DNA of 64,000 nucleotides from Aliivibrio fischeri (GCF_009727955.1 NZ_WOBR01000007.1:124001-188000); one strand, 5' to 3'. Positions 16,543 through 26,391 are shown, numbered from the stretch's first letter. Numbers and translations: made by a program. The notes: generated from the sequence alone by a model not told the origin.

Positions 16543-19416
16543 ATGGAAAAGACATATAACCCGCAATCGATAGAACAAGCTCTGTACCAGACTTGGGAAG
16601 AAAAAGGCTACTTTAAGCCACACGGTGACACTTCAAAAGAAGCTTACAGCATCATGATCCCGCCACCGAACGTCACAGGTAGCTTACACATGGGTCACGC
16701 TTTCCAAGATACAATCATGGATACTCTAATCCGTGCTGAACGTATGAAAGGTAAAAATACGCTTTGGCAGGTTGGTACAGACCACGCAGGTATCGCAACT
16801 CAAATGGTTGTAGAGCGTAAGATTGCTGCTGAAGAAGGCAAAACAAAACACGACTACGGCCGTGATGCTTTCATCGACAAAATCTGGGAATGGAAAAACG
16901 AATCTGGTGGCACAATCACTAAACAGCTTCGTCGTCTAGGTGCATCTGTAGACTGGGATCGTGAACGTTTCACTATGGATGATGGCCTATCTAACGCTGT
17001 TCAAGAAGTGTTTGTTCGTCTATACGAAGATGACCTAATCTACCGTGGTAAGCGTCTAGTAAACTGGGATCCAAAACTGCACACTGCAATTTCTGATCTT
17101 GAAGTTGAAAACAAAGACAAAAAAGGTCACATGTGGCACTTCCGCTACCCGCTAGCAAATGGCGTTAAGACAGCTGAAGGCAAAGACTACATCGTTGTTG
17201 CAACAACTCGTCCTGAAACCATGCTTGGTGATACAGGTGTTGCTGTAAACCCAGAAGATCCTCGTTACAAAGATCTTATTGGTAAAGAAATCCTACTTCC
17301 TATCGTTAACCGTCTGATCCCTATCGTTGGTGATGAGCACGCGGACATGGAAAAAGGTACAGGTTGTGTGAAAATCACTCCTGCGCACGATTTCAATGAC
17401 TACGAAGTTGGTAAACGTAACCAACTACCAATGATCAACATCCTAACCTTCAACGCTGATATCCGTGAATCTGCAGAAGTATTCACAACCAACGGTGAAG
17501 CAAGTGATGTTTACTCAACAGAAATTCCAGCTAAATACCAAGGTATGGAGCGTTTCGAAGCTCGTAAAGCTATCGTTGCTGAATTTGAAGAACTTGGCCT
17601 TCTTGAAGAAATCAAGGATCATGACCTAACCGTTCCTTACGGTGACCGTGGTGGCGTTGTTATCGAACCAATGTTAACTGACCAATGGTATGTACGTGCC
17701 GCTCCTCTTGCTGAACCAGCAGTTAAAGCAGTTGAAGATGGTGAGATCCAGTTCGTTCCTAAGCAGTACGAAAACATGTACTTCTCTTGGATGCGTGACA
17801 TTCAAGATTGGTGTATCTCTCGTCAACTTTGGTGGGGCCACCGTATCCCAGCTTGGTACGATAACGACGGTAATGTATATGTTGGTCGTACTGAAGAAGA
17901 AGTACGTGCTAACAACAACCTTGCACCTGTAATCGTTCTACGCCAAGACGACGATGTACTTGATACATGGTTCTCTTCAGCATTATGGACATTCGGTACT
18001 CAAGGCTGGCCTGAGCAAACTGATGATCTGAAAACATTCCACCCTTCAGATGTTCTAGTAACTGGTTTTGACATCATATTCTTCTGGGTTGCACGTATGA
18101 TCATGATGACCATGCACTTCAACAAAGATGAAAATGGTAAAGCACAAGTACCATTCAAGACAGTTTACGTAACGGGTCTAATCCGTGATGAAAACGGCGA
18201 CAAAATGTCTAAGTCTAAAGGTAACGTACTTGACCCTATCGATATGATCGATGGTATCGACCTTGAGTCTCTAGTTGAAAAACGTTGTGGTAACATGATG
18301 CAGCCTCAACTAGCTAAGAAGATCGAAAAGAACACTCGTAAGACTTTCGAAAACGGTATCGAACCATACGGTACAGATGCATTACGTTTCACTCTTGCTG
18401 CTATGGCTTCAACGGGTCGTGACATCAACTGGGATATGAAACGTCTTGAAGGTTACCGTAACTTCTGTAACAAGCTATGGAACGCGAGCCGTTACGTACT
18501 AATGAATACAGAAGAACACGATTGTGGCATGTCACTGTCTGCTGAAGAACGTGCGAACATGGAATTCTCTCTAGCTGATAAGTGGATTGAATCTCAGTTT
18601 GAACTTGCAGCAAAAGAGTTTAACGCTCACCTAGACAACTACCGTCTAGATATGGCGGCAAACACGCTTTACGAATTCATCTGGAACCAATTCTGTGACT
18701 GGTACCTAGAGCTTACTAAACCAGTTCTATGGAAAGGAACAGAAGCTCAGCAGAAAGCAACACGCTACATGCTGATCACAGTACTAGAGAAGACTCTGCG
18801 TCTTGCTCACCCTGTTCTTCCTTACATCACAGAATCTATCTGGCAGAGCGTGAAGCCGCTAGTAGATGGTGTTGAAGGCGACACAATCATGACTCAAGCT
18901 CTTCCTCAGTTTAACGAAGAAAACTTCAATGCTGATGTGGTTGCTGATCTTGAGTGGGTTAAAGCGTTCATTACAAGCATTCGTAACTTACGCGCTGAAT
19001 ACGACATTGCCCCAAGCAAAGGCTTAGAAGTAATGATTAAAGTAGCTGATGAGAAAGACGCTGCTCGTATTGAAGCAAACAAAGTTGTGCTTTCTTCTCT
19101 TGCTAAACTGGATGAAATCAAAGTGCTTGCAAACGGTGAAGAAACGCCAGCATGTGCGACATCTCTTGTTGGTAAATCAGAGCTTATGATCCCAATGGCA
19201 GGTCTTATCGATAAAGATGCTGAACTTGCTCGTCTTGCTGGTGAAGTGAAGAAAACTCAAGGTGAAATCAAGCGTATCGAAGGTAAACTAAGCAACGAAG
19301 GTTTTGTTGCAAAAGCACCTGAAGCAGTTATTGCTAAAGAGCGTGAAAAACTTGAAGGTTACCAAGAGACTCTAGTTAAACTAGAAGCTCAACAAGAAAC
19401 TATCGCTGCACTATAA
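16543..19416 (+). CDS. valS: Valyl-tRNA synthetase
   Basis: Charges tRNA-Val. The 957-residue class I synthetase has the HIGH-type motif [12 protein letters not shown] near residue 45, editing (CP1) domain with [19 protein letters not shown], the DKMSKSKGN loop around residue 557, the anticodon-binding domain, and a C-terminal coiled coil rich in Glu, Lys and Leu. ATG 16543 (MEKTYNPQ) matches the family start. A GTG at 16531 in the same frame has a slightly better ribosome site and cannot be excluded. Codon use is strongly biased to preferred codons compared with its neighbours, as expected for a highly expressed gene. Confidence 0.97.
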   Translation: MEKTYNPQSIEQALYQTWEEKGYFKPHGDTSKEAYSIMIPPPNVTGSLHMGHAFQDTIMDTLIRAERMKGKNTLWQVGTDHAGIATQMVVERKIAAEEGKTKHDYGRDAFIDKIWEWKNESGGTITKQLRRLGASVDWDRERFTMDDGLSNAVQEVFVRLYEDDLIYRGKRLVNWDPKLHTAISDLEVENKDKKGHMWHFRYPLANGVKTAEGKDYIVVATTRPETMLGDTGVAVNPEDPRYKDLIGKEILLPIVNRLIPIVGDEHADMEKGTGCVKITPAHDFNDYEVGKRNQLPMINILTFNADIRESAEVFTTNGEASDVYSTEIPAKYQGMERFEARKAIVAEFEELGLLEEIKDHDLTVPYGDRGGVVIEPMLTDQWYVRAAPLAEPAVKAVEDGEIQFVPKQYENMYFSWMRDIQDWCISRQLWWGHRIPAWYDNDGNVYVGRTEEEVRANNNLAPVIVLRQDDDVLDTWFSSALWTFGTQGWPEQTDDLKTFHPSDVLVTGFDIIFFWVARMIMMTMHFNKDENGKAQVPFKTVYVTGLIRDENGDKMSKSKGNVLDPIDMIDGIDLESLVEKRCGNMMQPQLAKKIEKNTRKTFENGIEPYGTDALRFTLAAMASTGRDINWDMKRLEGYRNFCNKLWNASRYVLMNTEEHDCGMSLSAEERANMEFSLADKWIESQFELAAKEFNAHLDNYRLDMAANTLYEFIWNQFCDWYLELTKPVLWKGTEAQQKATRYMLITVLEKTLRLAHPVLPYITESIWQSVKPLVDGVEGDTIMTQALPQFNEENFNADVVADLEWVKAFITSIRNLRAEYDIAPSKGLEVMIKVADEKDAARIEANKVVLSSLAKLDEIKVLANGEETPACATSLVGKSELMIPMAGLIDKDAELARLAGEVKKTQGEIKRIEGKLSNEGFVAKAPEAVIAKEREKLEGYQETLVKLEAQQETIAAL

Positions 19417-19433
19417 TGTAGAGCAAGCAAAAT

Positions 19434-19465
19434 AAAAGGTCGATGTTAACGCATCGACCTTTTTT
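19434..19465 (+). terminator. Terminator after valS
   Basis: Twelve-base-pair stem AAAAGGTCGATG/CATCGACCTTTT with a six-base loop and a long T-tract. Confidence 0.95.
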
Positions 19466-19470
19466 ATTTA

Positions 19471-19699
19471 TACCAATGTAACTATTGAATGATTTAACCA
19501 GTAATACCAATGTAATTAATTAGGTGATCTATTTATTACGCAGGAAAATCACTTAAGAGTAAGGCAAAAATTCTTATAAGTAGTTATTCTACAATAATAA
19601 TTTTTAACGCAACTATTGAGAGATTTAACCAGTAATAATGAACAACTAATTAATGGAATTGGTATAATCATGTTCAGATAATTAATGGCATTGGTATTA
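19471..19699. mobile_element. Miniature inverted-repeat element, compound
   Basis: A non-coding AT-rich element. Left ends TACCAATGTAA occur at 19471 and again at 19505; right ends complementary to them (ATTGGTAT) end at 19665 and about 19697, giving an outer and an inner pair. The inner pair is the better match: TACCAATG-TAATTAATTAG versus CTAATTAATGGAATTGGTA. A direct repeat, AACTATTGA-x-x-GATTTAACCAGTAATA, occurs at about 19480 and 19610. No coding frame is present. The right end touches the stop codon of the minus-strand gene at 19700. This looks like a small non-autonomous element, possibly one inserted in another. Confidence 0.65.
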
Positions 19700-20542
19700 C
19701 TACAAGGGAAAGTGAATCACGTTTTCCGTGTCACACAAACCAAACTCCAACTCGTGTAACTGCCCATCAAGAGTAATTTCTACACGATATAAATCGTTCG
19801 AATTAGGTTTCTCATCACACCAATATTTAGGCGCTTCAACCTGAAAAAGTGCCGATACTTGATCACTACGTACATCAACAGGAATAGTCAAAGTCATGCC
19901 ATCAAACTTAATACTTGCTGATATCAAATTGGCTTTATACGTTTGAAAGAACACATTCACTTTTAATTCACACCCATGATGCCAAATTTGTTCAATAGTA
20001 ATGTGATTTAAAGCGAGATGAGAAATAGGCTGAAGAAAGCACACACCAAAAACACCAATATCTTCTTTAATATCGACATCCTGAACAGCACCAAATCGAC
20101 GATGATAAGCCTGATTAATATTACAAAGCTTAGTCTCACTTTCATCATCAATGAGCCAATCATCCTCGTCTTCTTGTAAAAACAACACTTCAAATCGGTT
20201 GCCACCCACTTGAAGATACTCTTTAATGTCTTTACGGTAGCGAGTCATTTTTTCCGTACAATCAAATACCGCAACACCATTGATACGCACTTCGGCATAA
20301 CGAGACACCCCGCTCATAACAAGTTCGATTGCTGGATAATTCAATAGTGTTTCATCAACATCAAAATAACGCATTAAATGCCACTCTTGCGCTTCAACTT
20401 GTAGTAAAGAGAGCTCATCAAAAGCAGAACTTATCCCTTGCTGGATAGGAATATCTTTAATGGGTAGTGATGTTTCTGTTAATGGCGACAACTGCCATAA
20501 GGCCTGCTCATTATTTAATATAATTCTTGAGTTTATCGTCAT
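19700..20542 (-). CDS. Beta-mannosidase-like sugar-binding domain protein, no catalytic domain
   Basis: A 280-residue cytoplasmic protein with no signal peptide. The region around residues 60-135 resembles the N-terminal sugar-binding (jellyroll) domain of family 2 glycoside hydrolases and beta-mannosidases. Visible are HLMRYFDVDETLLNYPAIEL, then MSGVSRYAEVRINGVAVFDC, and YRKDIKEYLQVGGNRFEVLF, which mirror the conserved pattern of that fold. A second part (about 170-270) may be the following immunoglobulin-like domain. The catalytic TIM barrel is absent. ATG 20542 is chosen because AAGG is at correct distance; upstream starts overlap the rraB terminator. Function is unknown: binding of sugars or a regulatory role are guesses. 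Confidence 0.55.
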   Translation of the reverse strand: MTINSRIILNNEQALWQLSPLTETSLPIKDIPIQQGISSAFDELSLLQVEAQEWHLMRYFDVDETLLNYPAIELVMSGVSRYAEVRINGVAVFDCTEKMTRYRKDIKEYLQVGGNRFEVLFLQEDEDDWLIDDESETKLCNINQAYHRRFGAVQDVDIKEDIGVFGVCFLQPISHLALNHITIEQIWHHGCELKVNVFFQTYKANLISASIKFDGMTLTIPVDVRSDQVSALFQVEAPKYWCDEKPNSNDLYRVEITLDGQLHELEFGLCDTENVIHFPL

Positions 20543-20552
20543 ATTCATCCTT

Positions 20553-20589
20553 AAAAAAATGCCCCAGACATGATTCACATCTAGGGCAT
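20553..20589 (-). terminator. Terminator after rraB, ends at the next gene's ribosome site
   Basis: Ten-base-pair stem ATGCCCCAGA/TCTAGGGCAT (20559-20568 with 20580-20589, one wobble), followed on the minus strand by a run of T. The AAGG ribosome site of the following gene begins right after the T-tract, so this could act as an attenuator between rraB and the downstream gene. Confidence 0.8.
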
Positions 20590-20612
20590 CTATGTTCTTT
20601 AGTGGTTATGAA

Positions 20613-21068
<456 letters not shown>

Positions 21069-21182
21069 TCAGTCATTATAGCCTGTACTCAGCAAATCCC
21101 CTAGCACTTCAATAAGTAAAGAAAAATTAACATCTATACGGTATGATAGCTGTGCAACAAAAATATTAAAGAAAGGAATCTT

Positions 21183-22403
21183 ATGAATAAATTATTTGTT
21201 GGCTCTGAAATTGGTCAACTACGCCGTGTTATTCTTCATCGTCCTGAACGAGCACTCAGTCATTTAACTCCAACTAATTGTCACAACTTACTTTTTGATG
21301 ATGTTTTATCAGTTGAGAAAGCCCTTTTAGAACACGACCAGTTTGTTAAAACCTTGGAAAACCAAGGCGTCGATGTACTCTTACTTCAGGATTTATTAGA
21401 ACAAACATTAGAAAATCCAGAAGCAAAAGAGTGGCTTCTTAAACATCAAATTTCACACTATCGATTCGGTCCTACTTTCGCCAATCAAATCCGATCTTTC
21501 TTACTTGAGCATAGCAATAAAGAGCTAGCTTCTATTTTATTAGGAGGTTTAGCTTTCATTGAACTTCCGTTTAAAGCTCCTTCTATGCTTCAACAACTGA
21601 GCGATCCATTTGATTTTGTCATAGACCCATTACCAAATCATTTATTTACTCGAGACACCTCATGTTGGATTTATGGCGGCGTATCAATCAATCCTATGGC
21701 GAAGGCCGCCCGTAAAAGAGAATCCAATCATTTAAGGGCAATCTATCGTTGGCATCCACTTTTTTCTCATCAAGATTTTGCACGTTATTTTGAAGATGAA
21801 AACCGCTATTACGATAATGCGACTATTGAAGGTGGGGATGTTTTAGTTATTGGTAAAGGTAATGTATTAGTCGGAATATCTGAGCGCACTACCCCTCAAG
21901 GTATTGAAAATTTAGCCAAACAACTGTTTAGAACTCATCAAGCAAAACAGGTCATTGCAATAAAATTACCCGAAGACCGTTCATGCATGCATCTAGATAC
22001 GGTCATGACGCATATGGATCACAACGTCTTTTCTGTTTATCCAAGAGTCATTGATAAAAATATGGGTTGTTGGTCAATCACCCCTTGTGGAGAGCAACAC
22101 CTAGATATTAAAGAAATGCCTAACTTCCAAAACGTATTAATGTCGGCATTAGAATTAGACAACTTAAATATCATTACAACGGGTGGAGATAGCTATGAAG
22201 CTGAGCGTGAACAATGGCACGATGCAAATAATGTTTTAACCATTAAACCTGGTGTTGTGGTTGCCTATGAACGGAACACCTATACCAATGAAAAATACGA
22301 CAAAGCAGGAATTAACGTCCTTCCGATTACCGGTGATGAATTAGGACGAGGTCGTGGAGGAGCTAGATGCATGAGTTGTCCAATAGAAAGAGACGGTATT
22401 TAA
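21183..22403 (+). CDS. arcA: Arginine deiminase
   Basis: Hydrolyses arginine to citrulline and ammonium, the first step of the ADI pathway. The 406-residue protein has substrate-binding and catalytic motifs [28 protein letters not shown] and the nucleophile Cys396 in GGARCMSCP, so it should be active. AAAGGA precedes ATG 21183. OTC follows after 112 bp, but no carbamate kinase (arcC) or arginine/ornithine antiporter (arcD) lies next to it in this window. A gene order with argF and the pyrBI operon is typical of vibrios. Confidence 0.97.
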   Translation: MNKLFVGSEIGQLRRVILHRPERALSHLTPTNCHNLLFDDVLSVEKALLEHDQFVKTLENQGVDVLLLQDLLEQTLENPEAKEWLLKHQISHYRFGPTFANQIRSFLLEHSNKELASILLGGLAFIELPFKAPSMLQQLSDPFDFVIDPLPNHLFTRDTSCWIYGGVSINPMAKAARKRESNHLRAIYRWHPLFSHQDFARYFEDENRYYDNATIEGGDVLVIGKGNVLVGISERTTPQGIENLAKQLFRTHQAKQVIAIKLPEDRSCMHLDTVMTHMDHNVFSVYPRVIDKNMGCWSITPCGEQHLDIKEMPNFQNVLMSALELDNLNIITTGGDSYEAEREQWHDANNVLTIKPGVVVAYERNTYTNEKYDKAGINVLPITGDELGRGRGGARCMSCPIERDGI

Positions 22404-22436
22404 TTCTCTACCAAAACACATACGCAATCAAATAAA

Positions 22437-22475
22437 ACAAAATAAATATTCACATTTAATGAATTATTATATATA
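22437..22475. promoter_or_regulatory. Pair of ARG boxes (ArgR operator) of argF
   Basis: Two 18-bp imperfect ARG boxes of form TGAAT-N4-ATTCA. Box 1 is centred on AAAAT-AAAT-ATTCA (22439-22452), box 2 on TGAAT-TATT-ATATA (22460-22473). They are separated by 3 bp, the spacing usual for paired ARG boxes. Each has one perfect half. Confidence 0.6.
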
Positions 22476-22477
22476 AC
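22449..22477 (+). promoter_or_regulatory. Putative argF promoter
   Basis: TTCACA (22449-22454), 17 bp, TATAAC (22472-22477). The ARG boxes cover both hexamers, which would give direct repression. Confidence 0.5.
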
Positions 22478-22515
22478 TGTAAATCACTGGACTGAATTTT
22501 TGCAAGGAGCACATG

Positions 22516-23520
22516 ATGGCTTTTAATTTACGTAATAAAAACTTTTTAAAACTATTAGATTTCACCCCTAAAGAGATCGCACACCTACTTGAGTTATCTG
22601 CTGAGCTGAAAAAAGCAAAATACTCAGGTTATGAACAACCTCGTTTAGCTGGGAAAAACATTGCGTTAATTTTTGAAAAGTCATCAACACGTACTCGCTG
22701 TGCCTTTGAAGTTGCAGCCTTTGATCAAGGAGCTAAAGTCACTTACCTTGGACCTTCTGGCTCCCAAATTGGTCACAAGGAATCCATGAAGGATACCGCC
22801 CGTGTATTAGGTCGCATGTATGATGGCATTGAATATCGTGGTTTTGGTCAAACGATAGTTGAAGAATTAGGTCAATATGCAGGAGTACCTGTATGGAACG
22901 GATTAACGGATGAATTTCATCCAACTCAAATATTAGCTGATTTTCTAACAATGCAAGAATATGCAAATGGAAAGCAACTTAACCAAATTACGTTTGCCTA
23001 TCTTGGTGATGCTCGAAACAATATGGGGAATTCTCTAATGGTTGGAGCAGCAAAAATGGGAATGGAAATCCGACTCGTTGCACCAAAACAGTTCTGGCCT
23101 GAAGAAGAGTTGGTCGCTCAATGCCAAGAGATTGCATTACAAACTGGTGCAAAAATTGTGTTAACTGAAGAGGTTACAGAAGGTGTTAAAGGTTGTGACT
23201 TTCTTTATACTGATGTATGGGTTTCGATGGGTGAAGCACCCGAATCATGGGATGAGCGCGTTGCTTTAATGACTCCTTATCAGATCAATATGGATGTTAT
23301 CAAAGCAACTGAAAATCCTAATGTGAAATTCATGCACTGCTTACCTGCTTTTCATAATGATGAAACGACGCTTGGTAAGGAGATTGCCGAAAAGTACGGT
23401 ATGAATGGTCTAGAAGTCACAGAGGATGTCTTTGAATCTGAGTATTCCATTGTTTTTGATGAAGCAGAAAACCGTATGCATACAATTAAAGCGGTTATGG
23501 TTGCGACACTTGGTAGTTAA
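22516..23520 (+). CDS. argF: Ornithine carbamoyltransferase
   Basis: Interconverts ornithine plus carbamoyl phosphate and citrulline. The 334-residue protein has the carbamoyl-phosphate site [10 protein letters not shown] near residue 55, [12 protein letters not shown], and the ornithine-loop motif [13 protein letters not shown] 22516 is preferred over ATG 22513 because AGGAG (22505-22509) is then six bases away and the length equals E. coli OTC. Position after arcA would suit the catabolic reaction, but ARG boxes over the promoter argue for a biosynthetic, arginine-repressed enzyme, so it may serve both. Symbol argF rather than arcB is chosen for that reason. Confidence 0.93.
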   Translation: MAFNLRNKNFLKLLDFTPKEIAHLLELSAELKKAKYSGYEQPRLAGKNIALIFEKSSTRTRCAFEVAAFDQGAKVTYLGPSGSQIGHKESMKDTARVLGRMYDGIEYRGFGQTIVEELGQYAGVPVWNGLTDEFHPTQILADFLTMQEYANGKQLNQITFAYLGDARNNMGNSLMVGAAKMGMEIRLVAPKQFWPEEELVAQCQEIALQTGAKIVLTEEVTEGVKGCDFLYTDVWVSMGEAPESWDERVALMTPYQINMDVIKATENPNVKFMHCLPAFHNDETTLGKEIAEKYGMNGLEVTEDVFESEYSIVFDEAENRMHTIKAVMVATLGS

Positions 23521-23537
23521 TTGGATACAAATTTTTG

Positions 23538-23553
23538 ATGCAAACGCTTGCTT
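23538..23553. promoter_or_regulatory. PurR-type operator overlapping the pyrBI -35
   Basis: ATGCAAACGCTTGCTT fits the PurR consensus ANGCAANCGNTTNCNT at every fixed position and covers the -35 hexamer. Confidence 0.65.
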
Positions 23554-23575
23554 AGGAATTTGATACGAGTATAAT
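23548..23575 (+). promoter_or_regulatory. pyrBI promoter
   Basis: TTGCTT (23548-23553), 16 bp, TATAAT (23570-23575). Transcription should begin about 20 bp before the leader-peptide start. Confidence 0.75.
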
Positions 23576-23601
23576 TCCGCCCAATTTATTAGGGAATTAT
23601 G

Positions 23602-23703
23602 ATGTTATTAACTTATCTTCATACAGCGGTCGACCGAGTAGCTACATTGAAAAAATGTGGTGGTCCCCTATTTTTTTATTTTCCTAATCAACCCAATTTT
23701 TAA
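23602..23703 (+). CDS. pyrL: pyrBI operon leader peptide
   Basis: A 33-codon leader frame with AGGGA ribosome site (23591-23595). Its sequence ends LFFYFPNQPNF, encoded by a U-rich stretch, and its stop lies at the foot of the attenuator stem. This is the layout of E. coli pyrBI. Low UTP makes RNA polymerase pause in the U-run, the ribosome catches up and blocks hairpin formation, and pyrBI is read. An in-frame ATG at 23599 is the alternative start. Too short for automatic gene calling, but the arrangement is clear. Confidence 0.85.
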   Translation: MLLTYLHTAVDRVATLKKCGGPLFFYFPNQPNF

Positions 23704-23733
23704 AGCCTCCTATTTATTAGGGGGCTTTTTTTT
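23702..23733 (+). terminator. pyrBI attenuator
   Basis: Nine-base-pair stem AAAGCCTCC/GGGGGCTTT (23702-23710 with 23720-23728, one wobble) and a run of T. It overlaps the stop codon of the leader peptide. Confidence 0.9.
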
Positions 23734-23765
23734 GATTTCAATATAATACATAAGGGAAGAGAGAC

Positions 23766-24695
23766 ATGGCTAACTCGCTATATCAAAAGCATATCATTTC
23801 TATTCCAGAGCTTTCTCGTCAAGAGTTAGAGCTGATCGTTGAAACGGCAGGGAAGATAAAAAAAGAACCTCAACCTGATTTATTGAAAAATAAAATCGTG
23901 GCGAGTTGTTTCTTCGAAGCATCAACTCGTACCCGTCTTTCATTTGAAACTGCCATCCAGCGTTTAGGTGGTTCAGTAATTGGTTTCGATACCGCTGGCA
24001 ATACCTCTCTTGCACAAAAAGGGGAAACACTAGCGGATTCAGTTCAAATCATTACCTCATATGCAGATGCTTACGTTATGCGTCATCCACAAGAAGGGGC
24101 TGCACGCTTAGCGTCTGAATTCTCAAACGGCACACCAGTAATTAATGCTGGTGACGGTGCAAACCAACACCCAACTCAAACGCTCTTAGATCTTTACACC
24201 ATTTATGAAACTCAAGGTCGCTTAGATAATCTAAACGTCGCTTTCGTTGGTGATTTGAAATACGGTCGTACTGTCCACTCTCTGACCCAAGCGTTAGCAA
24301 AATTTGAAGGCATTAAATTCTTCTTCATTGCACCAGAAGTATTAGCGATGCCTGACTACATTTGCGAAGAACTTGATGAACTAGGTATTGAATACCAACT
24401 GGTTGAAAGCATGGATGATGCAATTCCTGAGCTTGATATTCTATACATGACTCGAGTACAGAAAGAACGTTTTGATGAGTCTGAATACGCACACATCAAA
24501 TCAGCATATATTCTTTCAGCTGAAAACCTACAACCAGCACGCGAAAACTTAAAAGTACTGCATCCACTACCACGTGTTGATGAAATTGATACCGATGTAG
24601 ACGCAACGCCACACGCTTACTATTTCCAACAAGCTGAAAATGGTGTTTATGCTCGCCAAGCTCTATTGGCTTTAGTTTTAAATGAAACACTTTAA
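23766..24695 (+). CDS. pyrB: Aspartate carbamoyltransferase catalytic subunit
   Basis: Joins carbamoyl phosphate and aspartate, the first committed pyrimidine step; acts with PyrI as the regulated holoenzyme. The 309-residue protein has the carbamoyl-phosphate motif [24 protein letters not shown], the KYGRTVHSL stretch, and [10 protein letters not shown] near the C-terminus. Ribosome site AAGAGAGA precedes ATG 23766. Expression is governed by the leader attenuator and a PurR-like operator upstream. Confidence 0.97.
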   Translation: MANSLYQKHIISIPELSRQELELIVETAGKIKKEPQPDLLKNKIVASCFFEASTRTRLSFETAIQRLGGSVIGFDTAGNTSLAQKGETLADSVQIITSYADAYVMRHPQEGAARLASEFSNGTPVINAGDGANQHPTQTLLDLYTIYETQGRLDNLNVAFVGDLKYGRTVHSLTQALAKFEGIKFFFIAPEVLAMPDYICEELDELGIEYQLVESMDDAIPELDILYMTRVQKERFDESEYAHIKSAYILSAENLQPARENLKVLHPLPRVDEIDTDVDATPHAYYFQQAENGVYARQALLALVLNETL

Positions 24696-24708
24696 GGGAG
24701 ATAATACC

Positions 24709-25173
24709 ATGGCTAACAAAACTCAATTACGTGTTGAAGCTATCAACAACGGTACGGTAATCGATCATATTCCCGCTAACATTGGGATTAAAGTGCTTAA
24801 ATTATTCCAAATGGATAAAAGTGCAGAGCGTGTAACTGTTGGTTTAAATTTACCTTCATCAGCGCTTGGAGCAAAAGATTTATTAAAAATTGAAAATACA
24901 TTTATCACTCCAGAGCAAGCAAGCAAACTCGCATTATATGCACCACACGCAACAGTTAACCAAATTGAAAACTATGAAGTAGTAAAGAAAATACCATTAG
25001 TGCTACCAGAGCAAATCACGGGTGTTTTTGAGTGTCCAAACAGTAACTGTATTACTCACGGTGAACCTGTAGACAGCAGCTTCAAAGTCCTAACAAAGAA
25101 AGAAGATATTCATCTGAAGTGTAAATACTGTGAGAAAGTATACTCACGTGAAGTAGTCACTGACTTAAATTAA
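24709..25173 (+). CDS. pyrI: Aspartate carbamoyltransferase regulatory subunit
   Basis: Binds ATP, CTP and UTP and controls PyrB. The 154-residue protein has the nucleotide-binding N-terminal half ([17 protein letters not shown]) and a C-terminal zinc site with four Cys, C-x4-C in ECPNSNC and C-x2-C in KCKYC. ATG 24709 follows AAGGGAG (24693-24699) and gives the family start ([12 protein letters not shown]), 13 bp after pyrB. Confidence 0.97.
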   Translation: MANKTQLRVEAINNGTVIDHIPANIGIKVLKLFQMDKSAERVTVGLNLPSSALGAKDLLKIENTFITPEQASKLALYAPHATVNQIENYEVVKKIPLVLPEQITGVFECPNSNCITHGEPVDSSFKVLTKKEDIHLKCKYCEKVYSREVVTDLN

Positions 25174-25192
25174 TTAAATTTGATTCTCTTCT

Positions 25193-25222
25193 CAGCCTCG
25201 ATATTCTCGGGGCTGTTTTCTT
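25193..25222 (+). terminator. Terminator after pyrI
   Basis: Nine-base-pair stem CAGCCTCGA/TCGGGGCTG (25193-25201 with 25207-25215, one wobble) followed by TTTTCTT. Confidence 0.85.
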
Positions 25223-25258
25223 ACTGTTATTTGTTTTATATTGAACCATCGTAATGCT

Positions 25259-25281
25259 TCTAAGGTCTATTGCTCCTTAGA
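25259..25281. repeat. Hairpin upstream of ridA
   Basis: TCTAAGG/CCTTAGA with a nine-base loop about 30 bp before the ridA start. The sequence CTAAGGTCTATTG also occurs 20 bp before proC (609-621). Confidence 0.45.
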
Positions 25282-25311
25282 CTTACCTTATTTCAAAAAG
25301 GAATCATAACA

Positions 25312-25701
25312 ATGACTAAAGTTCTTCATACAGATAATGCACCAGCAGCTATTGGCCCATACATTCAAGGTGTTGACCTTGGTAATATGGTACTGACTTC
25401 AGGCCAAATCCCTGTAAATCCAGCAACAGGTGAAGTTTCTGACGATATCGCTGAGCAAGCACGCCAATCACTAGAGAACGTAAAAGCCGTTGTTGAAGCT
25501 TCTGGCCTAACTGTATCTGACATTGTAAAAATGACAGTTTTCGTAAAAGATCTTAATGACTTTGGCACAGTAAACGAAGTATATGGTAACTTCTTCGACG
25601 AGCACAAAGTTGCAAACTACCCTGCTCGTTCTTGTGTTGAAGTAGCTCGTCTACCAAAAGATGTTGGTATCGAAATCGAAGCTATTGCAGTTCGTAAATA
25701 A
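25312..25701 (+). CDS. ridA: Rid family reactive enamine/imine deaminase
   Basis: Hydrolyses 2-aminoacrylate and related enamine/imine by-products of PLP enzymes. The 129-residue YjgF/RidA protein shows TDNAPAAIGPYIQGV, the SGQIPVNPATGE motif, and the C-terminal active-site Arg in PARSCVEVARLPKD. Start ATG 25312 follows AAAAAGGAAT at proper distance; upstream in-frame codons lack similarity. Location after pyrBI is conserved in enterobacteria and vibrios. Confidence 0.96.
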   Translation: MTKVLHTDNAPAAIGPYIQGVDLGNMVLTSGQIPVNPATGEVSDDIAEQARQSLENVKAVVEASGLTVSDIVKMTVFVKDLNDFGTVNEVYGNFFDEHKVANYPARSCVEVARLPKDVGIEIEAIAVRK

Positions 25702-25721
25702 TCGAACACTAAATTAAAACG

Positions 25722-25754
25722 AAATAAGGCAGAATCTTTTCTGCCTTATTTTTA
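25722..25754. terminator. Bidirectional terminator between ridA and idi
   Basis: Thirteen-base-pair stem AAATAAGGCAGAA/TTCTGCCTTATTT, four-base loop, T-rich on both sides, between convergent genes. Confidence 0.9.
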
Positions 25755-25774
25755 TCTAATAAAAGAATATCGAC

Positions 25775-26320
25775 TTAGTTTGCTTGCTGTAGGTGAGTAA
25801 GTACTTTCTTATAAACAGTAGGAAACCAAACAGAAAAAGTCTCTGGGTTTACTTTCATTTCTTTTTCAATATCAGCTTCACTCCACCACTGAATATCACT
25901 GACTTCTTCAGGGTTTAATATAAAACTCACATCTGGAGTATTAGCAATCAAAATATAATCTTGCTCATGCTCACTCAATCCATTTTCTAATTCAGCTTGA
26001 TAAATAAACCAACCAAGATTTACGAACTGCTCTGGTAAAACACCAGTTATACCAATCTCTTCATTTAAACGTCGCGTACCCGCCGCCTCTACGTTTTCAT
26101 TCACTCGAGGGTGAGAACAACAGGTATTGCTCCATTTGTTCTTACTGTGGTATTTACATTCGGCACGCTTTTGTAATAAAAACTCTTTTCCTAAATCCGT
26201 TTCACGATAGAGCAATACTGAAAAAGCGAGATGTAACAAGCCTTTTTCATGCGCTTCTAATTTTTCCATTGTACCAATGGCATCACCTTGCTCATTCACA
26301 AGAACTACATATTCTGTCAT
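25775..26320 (-). CDS. idi: Isopentenyl-diphosphate delta-isomerase, type I
   Basis: Interconverts IPP and DMAPP in isoprenoid synthesis. The 181-residue Nudix-fold protein has the metal and catalytic residues: Cys in WSNTCCSHPR, the Nudix-like RRLNEEIGI, and Glu in the late NPEEVSDIQWWS stretch. Length matches E. coli Idi (182). It is monocistronic and convergent with ridA; a plsC terminator lies upstream. Confidence 0.95.
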   Translation of the reverse strand: MTEYVVLVNEQGDAIGTMEKLEAHEKGLLHLAFSVLLYRETDLGKEFLLQKRAECKYHSKNKWSNTCCSHPRVNENVEAAGTRRLNEEIGITGVLPEQFVNLGWFIYQAELENGLSEHEQDYILIANTPDVSFILNPEEVSDIQWWSEADIEKEMKVNPETFSVWFPTVYKKVLTHLQQAN

Positions 26321-26342
26321 GTCTACACATCTAAAAAAGAAA

Positions 26343-26368
26343 AAGGCACACAGAAGACCGTATGCCTT
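26343..26368 (-). terminator. Terminator after plsC
   Basis: On the minus strand AAGGCA/TGCCTT with a 14-base loop, then TTTTC and a further T-run. It lies 24 bp after the plsC stop. Confidence 0.65.
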
Positions 26369-26391
26369 AGATAAAATTTAAGGATGATTAA

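Noticed and set aside
22513..22518. OTC starting at the first of two adjacent ATG codons
   Set aside because: Spacing to AGGAG is only three bases for the first ATG, so the second is the better start.
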